Shown here piece after piece: positions 57,790 to 64,000 of a stretch of 64,000 bases of DNA (position 1 is the stretch's first letter; every line of letters begins with the position of its first letter). The DNA is from Pelecanus crispus (Eukaryota > Chordata > Aves > Pelecaniformes > Pelecanidae). The translations under genes and the position numbers were made by a program. The notes beneath the pieces are model-generated. The model did not search any database and was not told the origin of the DNA. It worked only from the letters and a program-made list of their open reading frames with translations. The DNA is taken from positions 193,501-257,500 of the forward strand of contig NC_134645.1 of assembly GCF_030463565.1 (NCBI RefSeq), written 5' to 3'.

Positions 57790-60700
57790 GTCATGAACAC
57801 AGTTATAAAGGCAAAGGTCAGTAACGATTCAGTCTGAATTACTTGTCAGTGAAATTAAAGCTTAAAAGATTAAGATGCATGCAAGCTAACTGTAAGGACA
57901 GAACTAGGTTAAAAATAGATTACAAAAGTCCTGGTCCCTTCAATAAACAATGTTCTACCTGGTTTTTAAATCTGTTTGGCTTCCTTGTCTCAGCTCTTCA
58001 CTATTTGTAACACCTATTTCTTAGGCTCATTTTCACACCGAGATAAAACTGAGCGCATGTCAGCTGATGATTCTGAGAGGCATCCCCAGCCTACACAAGG
58101 GTTTATGTGACTTGGACAGAGGAGAGCCTTCTGAGTTTAGTTTATTTCCTCAGGTAAAAGAATACCGCTGGGGCAGAAGGGGGCAGGTCAGATGGTCAAG
58201 GTACTACTTTTGTACTCCAGTATATTGGGGAATGACACCTGGCCTCCAACTAGACTCCTTGTCAGAAGAAATAACTGGAAGAGCCTCTAAAAAGCCAAGA
58301 ACATCTCTGGCACAACCCAGCATCCAGAGTCCCCTGGCTCCACCCAGAGCAGCCTGTCCTGTTCTGGGGAAAGCTGAAACACAGAAACTAGAACTCAAAT
58401 GAAAAACACAGGCGTTAAATGGTAATTAAGAAATCAAGCTATGCAGATTAAAAAATTACTGTATAATACTGGAATGACTTGCAACTCACGGTTATACTGC
58501 TTTCACTTAAGCACTTTTCACTAACCTCTTCTCATCCTCCATCCTCTTTGCAACACTGCCAAAGGCTGCAGTTTAGTGCTGGATAAGGACAGAGGGGGAC
58601 TGGATGACATGCAGGAGAGAGCAGCAGAGCTGCAAAAAAGAGATTAATCTGGATGGGAGAATTTTCAAAACTGAACAAACTCTGCTTGTGCTGGCTTGAA
58701 TGAGAGCTGAATTAAGCAAGCATTGACTGCTTCCGAGAATCCCACATTCCTGCCGCCAAGGATGACGAGAGGGCAGTGGAAGGAGGGGAGAATTTGTGAA
58801 GCACAAACACGAGAGTGAGAGAAGACAGGACAGAGAGGCTTGGAGGGGACCCTGGGCTAAGGTCAATCTGCCCGTAGACAGCTGGTTTGCAGTCATGGAA
58901 AAAGCCTAGTGCAATCCATCACAACGCAGATGGCAGACTCCATGCCTGTATCTATTCCCTGCTACCTAGCATGCATCCCCATGAAACGTTGCTGAACTTA
59001 TGTTTGAAGGGCTGCATCTGCTACCATTTCACCTCTTGCAGCATTCTCTTACTTTCTTGCACCCTTTCTTTGCCAGCAGAAAGCAAAACAGACACAGCAG
59101 CTAAATAAACATTGTTTGGGTTATGTGACTTAGCGGCACAATTGAAAGAATATGCGTCAGTGTCACAGGCATATGGACAACTGAGGTAACGGCTACAGAC
59201 ACGTCCAACCTGCACTACATCAGCATTTGGGAAATGCAGACCGTTCTTAATGTATTTCCATATATTAAAACCATCTACAGCTTAAAAATTGCACCTCCTG
59301 CCTAGATGAAATAAGGCAAATCTTCCTTGGTGCGCGTGTGCATGTAAGACATCAGCAGAATATTGCAACGGGATGCAAGAAGAAAGAAGGAAAAACTTCT
59401 AAGGCTCACTGCCACAGTCAAGGGGGCTGCACTCAGCCACCCACAAGGGTAAACTTTACCTATCTCTCTAAACATGCCTTGGTCAGAGATTTCAAAACAC
59501 ATCAGAGGCTGAGTTCTTCAGCTTCCAGAGGCCCAGTTTAAGGTATTTTAAAAAGAGATCATCAGTGTGTGGATGATAAGTTTAGAAAATCCAGCCTTTG
59601 CAGGTGGTTTTGGTTTGGCCATCAAAAACGCAGGCAGCCTGCATTGATTGTCACTTTTTGAAAACTGGTCCTCCTGTGCCAAGGATAAAGACCTCAGGAG
59701 ATTTCATTGCTTGAAGCAGTGAGGAGAGACAGAAATAAAAAAAAACCCAAACCCCTCCAGTCCAGAATCCTCACGGGTGATCCACAAAGCATCATCAACG
59801 CTAATTGGAAGAGAAAATCAAGTCACTTTTCAGGCTCCTGAAACACACATTTCTAAGTTTCAGTAACAAACCATGGCACAAATATTTTTTATATAATCTA
59901 GAACCACCTTGGTTGTGAAATTAGTAAGAAGCCCACTAACTCTTAAGGGCCTGGTGGGTAGAGGTGTCTCCGACTTATACTGGATTTGAAACTTTTTTCA
60001 AATTTTCAGCACTGTTTAAAAACAAACAAGGGAGACAAGGGGTTTATAATACTTAACACTAACAGAAATGTCTTTACGGTTGTTTGAAGCAATTTTGCTT
60101 GCTTGCATTCGTTAATCCTTCCCTAGAGTTTGTAACACACACACAACTTCAGCTCTGGGCTGACGCACGACAGCCACATGGTTAATCTCCCCAGTCTGTT
60201 GACATAATTCAAACCAATTCATTTTCCAGCCCAACTTTGTCCTTTCTGCCCAGGCCACAAAGGAAAAAGGAGCACAACGATACATTAAAGATGATTTGCA
60301 TCTACATCAATTCATTTTTAGCATCAGAGCGGCTCTTCAGGAGCGTTACAGCACTACCACAGTTATTTGGAAACCCTAAAGTGAGGCATAACAGCAGACG
60401 GTATAAACAAGTTGTGAGGCTTTTAGATATCCATCCTGCAAGCAGCTCAGTCTGCAGAAATGAGTTTGGCTGCAATTGCTTGCAGAACTGGGGTTCTAGC
60501 TACCAAGGTGATAAATTCCTTGAAATTTCAAAATTAAATACATAAATAAAGAAACCAAGTGGAAGCTCCTCTAATTACTGCCTTGCTGGAGGGCTTCTGG
60601 CAGCCTGCTCCCAAGCTATTTCGACCGACTGCTAAGCATTAAGCACTTTTCCCCCTCACACTGCACCAGCTCCCAGCAGCATCTTCCCACGTGAGCCAGG

Positions 60701-61436
60701 GCAAGAGACAGGCAGGGCTCAGCTGCGGACAGCAAGACCTGAGCAGATGCCTGCAGGCAGAGTGGCCGAGATCTCCATGGCTCTTAACACCTATTTCCAG
60801 ACGCTCTGAGCGTGGCTGGGGAAGCCTCCTACTCCGAAGGCAGAGGTGACAAGCAGCGTAGGAGCGTGTCAAATCGAGATGCAGCGCAGCCTGAGACCTG
60901 CTGGGCGTTTGGAGCAAGAAGAGCGCGCAGGCATGGCAGGGGGGGGCCTCCCATTTTGGGCTTGCTGTGCTGGGTAAGGGAGCCTTGTTACGGGCCTTTT
61001 AATGACTTCAGAGATGCGTCGAGAAGGAAGCTTCTCAGGGTGGCTGTGTCTCTGCTGGGATTACAGAGCAGGGGTGGTGTGGTCCTCTGGCCATGGGCAG
61101 AGCAAGGGCAGATGTGTCACAAGAGCTCCAGCAGGAACTGCCCGCGGGGTACGCCAAGTCTGCAGCTGGCAGAGGAGATGAAAACAGTGGAAAATGGGAT
61201 TGCCCTGGCTCTGGATTTCTCCTGTACCTCTAAAGGTGCCTCCCCGGCATGGATCAAGTTAGCCAGGAGAAGTCAGGTCAAGCAGCTGCAGAGCAGAGGA
61301 GTAGGGAGAGGAGAAGGGATCTAGACCACTATGGGACTGGGGGAAAGCTGGACATTTGAGAGGCAGCTATGGGGTGGATCCATGGTCTGGGGGGGAAAAT
61401 CTGTCTGCAGAAAGTTTTTCTCTCAAGCCTCAAGAA

Positions 61437-61452
61437 GGGGGGGGGGGGGGGG
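61437..61452. repeat. G16 homopolymer
   Basis: Sixteen consecutive G. It can form a G-quadruplex in principle and is prone to length error in sequencing. Confidence 0.92.
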
Positions 61453-62723
61453 CTGGGAGACGGATCAAATGGAAAGAAACCTGGAGTGCCTGGGTGCTTA
61501 GAAGGAACATCATCATGCTAGCAAAAGCGTAGGGTAGGAGATGAGGTAGTTAAGTCACTTGCTTAATTCAGGTCAAGAACGGTCCTGGGGATGAAGCCAG
61601 GGCTCATGACGACAGAGGTGTTCTCTGTGTCCCCTCGCAGGAGGCGGGACATGAGCTGGGACCCAGGAGAAGAGAAGGGGCTCATACGGCTACAGCAGCT
61701 GAATGCTCCCAGGGAGAGCTGGGCCGTATGGACACCGAGATGGCCACTTAAACACAGGTCAGCCCAGCAAGGAAACCCTTGTGCAGTGCTGAGGTGGAGC
61801 AGCAGGAGCAGTGGGAGCAGCATCTGGAGCCCTCTGAACAAAGAACATGCCACAGGATGCTATAGGCTCAGGGGGAAAAAACGGGCCCGTGCCAGCTCTA
61901 ATTGGCCCCTAAAATGACAAGCTGTTCTTTTGCATTTAATCTCTCTGTGCTTTGTTTCCCCATCTTTAAAACATCCCTTCACCTCACAGAGGTTTGGGGA
62001 AAATTAATTAATTGTTCATCAACTGCTCAGATACAATAGCAATGAGATCAGCAGAAGTTCAAGAGGAAATTAATAATTCTGCCTCTGGAACAGGGCTTGA
62101 ATAGAGCCTGGTAAATAAGGCAGAAGGGCACACACTGAACAACGAAGAAAAAACAAAATAATGAATAGCTGCTCATTAAGTGAGCAAAGTCCATTCTGCA
62201 CACTCAGGGAGGGAAGGACCCTGTGGAGAAACCAGCATGGGATCCTGTAATTAAAGACTGTATAATAATGCTTGCACACCAGGGGGGCAAATTAAGGTTG
62301 CACAAGGAACCTTAACGTTGCTGTTTTCTAACTTTTCAGTGTTTGACTTTCAACCTTAACAATGCTCTTTTAACGCAGTTTCTAGGTGTGTAGTGTCATA
62401 TAGAGGTGTGGGCATCATACTTTCCTTCTCCAGTTCCAGCAGTGGGATGTCTATTCTGATTTATTCTGAGAAGTGTGCATTTACCAGCCATTAAAGGCTT
62501 AGAAACATAATCAGAGTTGGTGTTCAAGTAAATTCATACCAGCTTTTTGGGGCTGTGGGTTTGTTTCTTTTTTTAAACAAAGCGCATGTAGCCAAACCCA
62601 GTATTTTCTTAAGCCAAAGAATAATACATCCAACATAGCACGAACATACTACAACCTAAGTTAAAAATAAAACATATCCTGGAGAGAGCTGGTCAGTATT
62701 TTTTAATTCAACCTTTTACCAGT

Positions 62724-62740
62724 AAAAAAAAAAAAAAAAA
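62724..62740. repeat. A17 homopolymer
   Basis: Uninterrupted A run followed by caccaccaaac. Confidence 0.88.
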
Positions 62741-64000
62741 CACCACCAAACAAAAAAGGGGCTTTCTCATGATACCGAACAGTTCTGCAAAAATAAAGAG
62801 TGCTCATGCAAATGCTGCAGAAGTCCCCTGCAGGTTTTAGTTCTGGGTTTCCCAACCCGCGGGCAGTACAGGAGCCCCAGCTCGGAGCCGAGCACCCCAG
62901 GAGGGGACGAAGCAGCCCTGCCACAGAGCTGTGACTTCCTGAGCGCTGCTGCCCACGCTGCTCTCCCCGTCCACCCCCTGGATTGCCAGTATCTACAAGC
63001 AACCCAGCACCCGAACAGCAGCTGCTGCTGACAGGTACGGACCGGCTAGCAGGATCCCAACATGCTACCACAACGGCAGCTGCAAACTGCCCGCATCAAC
63101 ACATAGAAGTTCCCGCTGGAACACTGCTGCTACTGCTGGCAGGTGTTAAAAGAAAGCAAGGGCGAGGTTACCGTCACCCCCTCTGCGATTCCCCTTGCGG
63201 AAATCGGTGATCGTCCTGAAATCGTCCCTCCCCTGCCAGAGGCATCCCACGAGTAAAACAGACAGAGGGGAAACACAGCATCAACCCTTCTTGTCCACCC
63301 TGGCAATCTGCAGCAGCCACCTCCCAACAGCAGAGCATTTAATGACGGGTTTTGATGAACACGAAGGCCACACGAGCATCACTGGGTTGAGACTGCCACA
63401 GGCGCAGGCTTAATTCTCTGCTTCTCTCCTCCCACCTGACAAACCCAAAAGCCTTCCACAGCCTCAAACCAAGATGCCCGAACATCCCTTTCCAGGGCAG
63501 GAGTCCCAGAAAACAGGTCTGTGTGCTGAGCAGCCTCGGGGGAGGCTCACAAGACAGCAAAGTGTGGCTGGTAAATCCCTGCCCACTGACTCGCTGGTCT
63601 CATCTGAAAATCAGAGGACTCCAGCGGCTGACTCCACAGGTCTGAGCTCAAGAGAGAAAACCCTGCTCTAACTCAGCTGGAGCACGGCAAGCAGCTTAGA
63701 CCGATGGCCTATGTTACGGCATCTACAGAGACATTATTGATAATAAAACCAAATTTCTATTAATACTAACACAAAACAAAAGATGAAACACACCAGAAAA
63801 AGTGAATGACTTCTTGGTAAAGGGCTGGGAGTGGGAAAAAATGAAGAACACAAACCAAAACAGAGTTTTATCGAGAATATTAGAATTATTTAAACTGAGG
63901 TTTCCTACTTGCTCGTTCAAACCATGATTCCACGCAGCAACGTCAATCATTCCATTCCATAACCCCACCCTCTGCGGGTTAAACTGCGGCAAATAGAGGT

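Larger units (their letters stand above)
44978..64000 (-). other. SLC24A3: 3' part of a long SLC24A3 intron, running off the window
   Basis: Nineteen kilobases upstream of the first exon seen. I searched by eye on the minus strand for the expected upstream peptide segment (the alpha-1 repeat with GSAVFNIL) and found no match. No other gene family, CR1 copy or RNA gene was recognised. Only homopolymer runs and GC-rich patches (for example 45370-45500) stand out. Open frames here are short and show no family resemblance. Confidence 0.75.

Noticed and set aside
54981..62740. Poly(A) runs considered as tails of processed pseudogenes or SINEs
   Set aside because: No recognisable gene or SINE body and no target-site duplication could be made out next to them.
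44978..64000. Search for the SLC24A3 alpha-1 repeat exon
   Set aside because: No minus-strand match to the expected GSAVFNIL-type segment was seen; the exon is most likely beyond the window. A TBLASTN search would settle this.

Overview
The window is vertebrate nuclear DNA, most probably from a bird. It has short exons with GT-AG splice sites spread over tens of kilobases, and five copies of the CR1 LINE. Two of these keep the typical avian 3' end, with the ATTCTATGAT tail. The species cannot be named from the sequence alone.

One protein-coding gene is recognisable: the 3' part of SLC24A3 (NCKX3, a K+-dependent Na+/Ca2+ exchanger) on the minus strand. Eleven consecutive coding exons lie between 44977 and 13304. 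Their splice phases all agree, and together they encode 445 residues plus the stop. The human protein is about 644 residues, so roughly the last 70% is here: the end of the first membrane cluster, the large cytoplasmic loop with its acidic tract, and the whole second membrane cluster with the alpha-2 ion-binding repeat. If the 17-exon human layout holds, these are exons 7-17. The exons for the N-terminus and the alpha-1 repeat must lie beyond position 64000.

Layout: 1 to about 10.7 kb lies downstream of the gene and holds no recognised gene, but has GC/CpG-rich patches and several possible poly(A) signals. About 10.7-13.3 kb is the likely 3' untranslated region. From 13.3 to 45.0 kb exons and introns alternate; the longest fully contained intron (14556-27796) carries a 1.3 kb CR1 fragment with reverse-transcriptase remains. 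From 45.0 to 64.0 kb is the 3' part of one long intron with no recognised exon. Inside the intron at 40.2-44.9 kb, a CR1 fragment runs into a 41-bp minisatellite (41360-41668) that makes long false open frames on both strands.

I found no prokaryotic-type operons, CRISPR arrays, tRNA or rRNA genes, viral genes or toxin genes, and no convincing new biological system. The points most worth checking are the minisatellite, the 26-bp microexon, the CpG-rich patches downstream of SLC24A3 and one possible unassigned exon near 2.0-2.2 kb.
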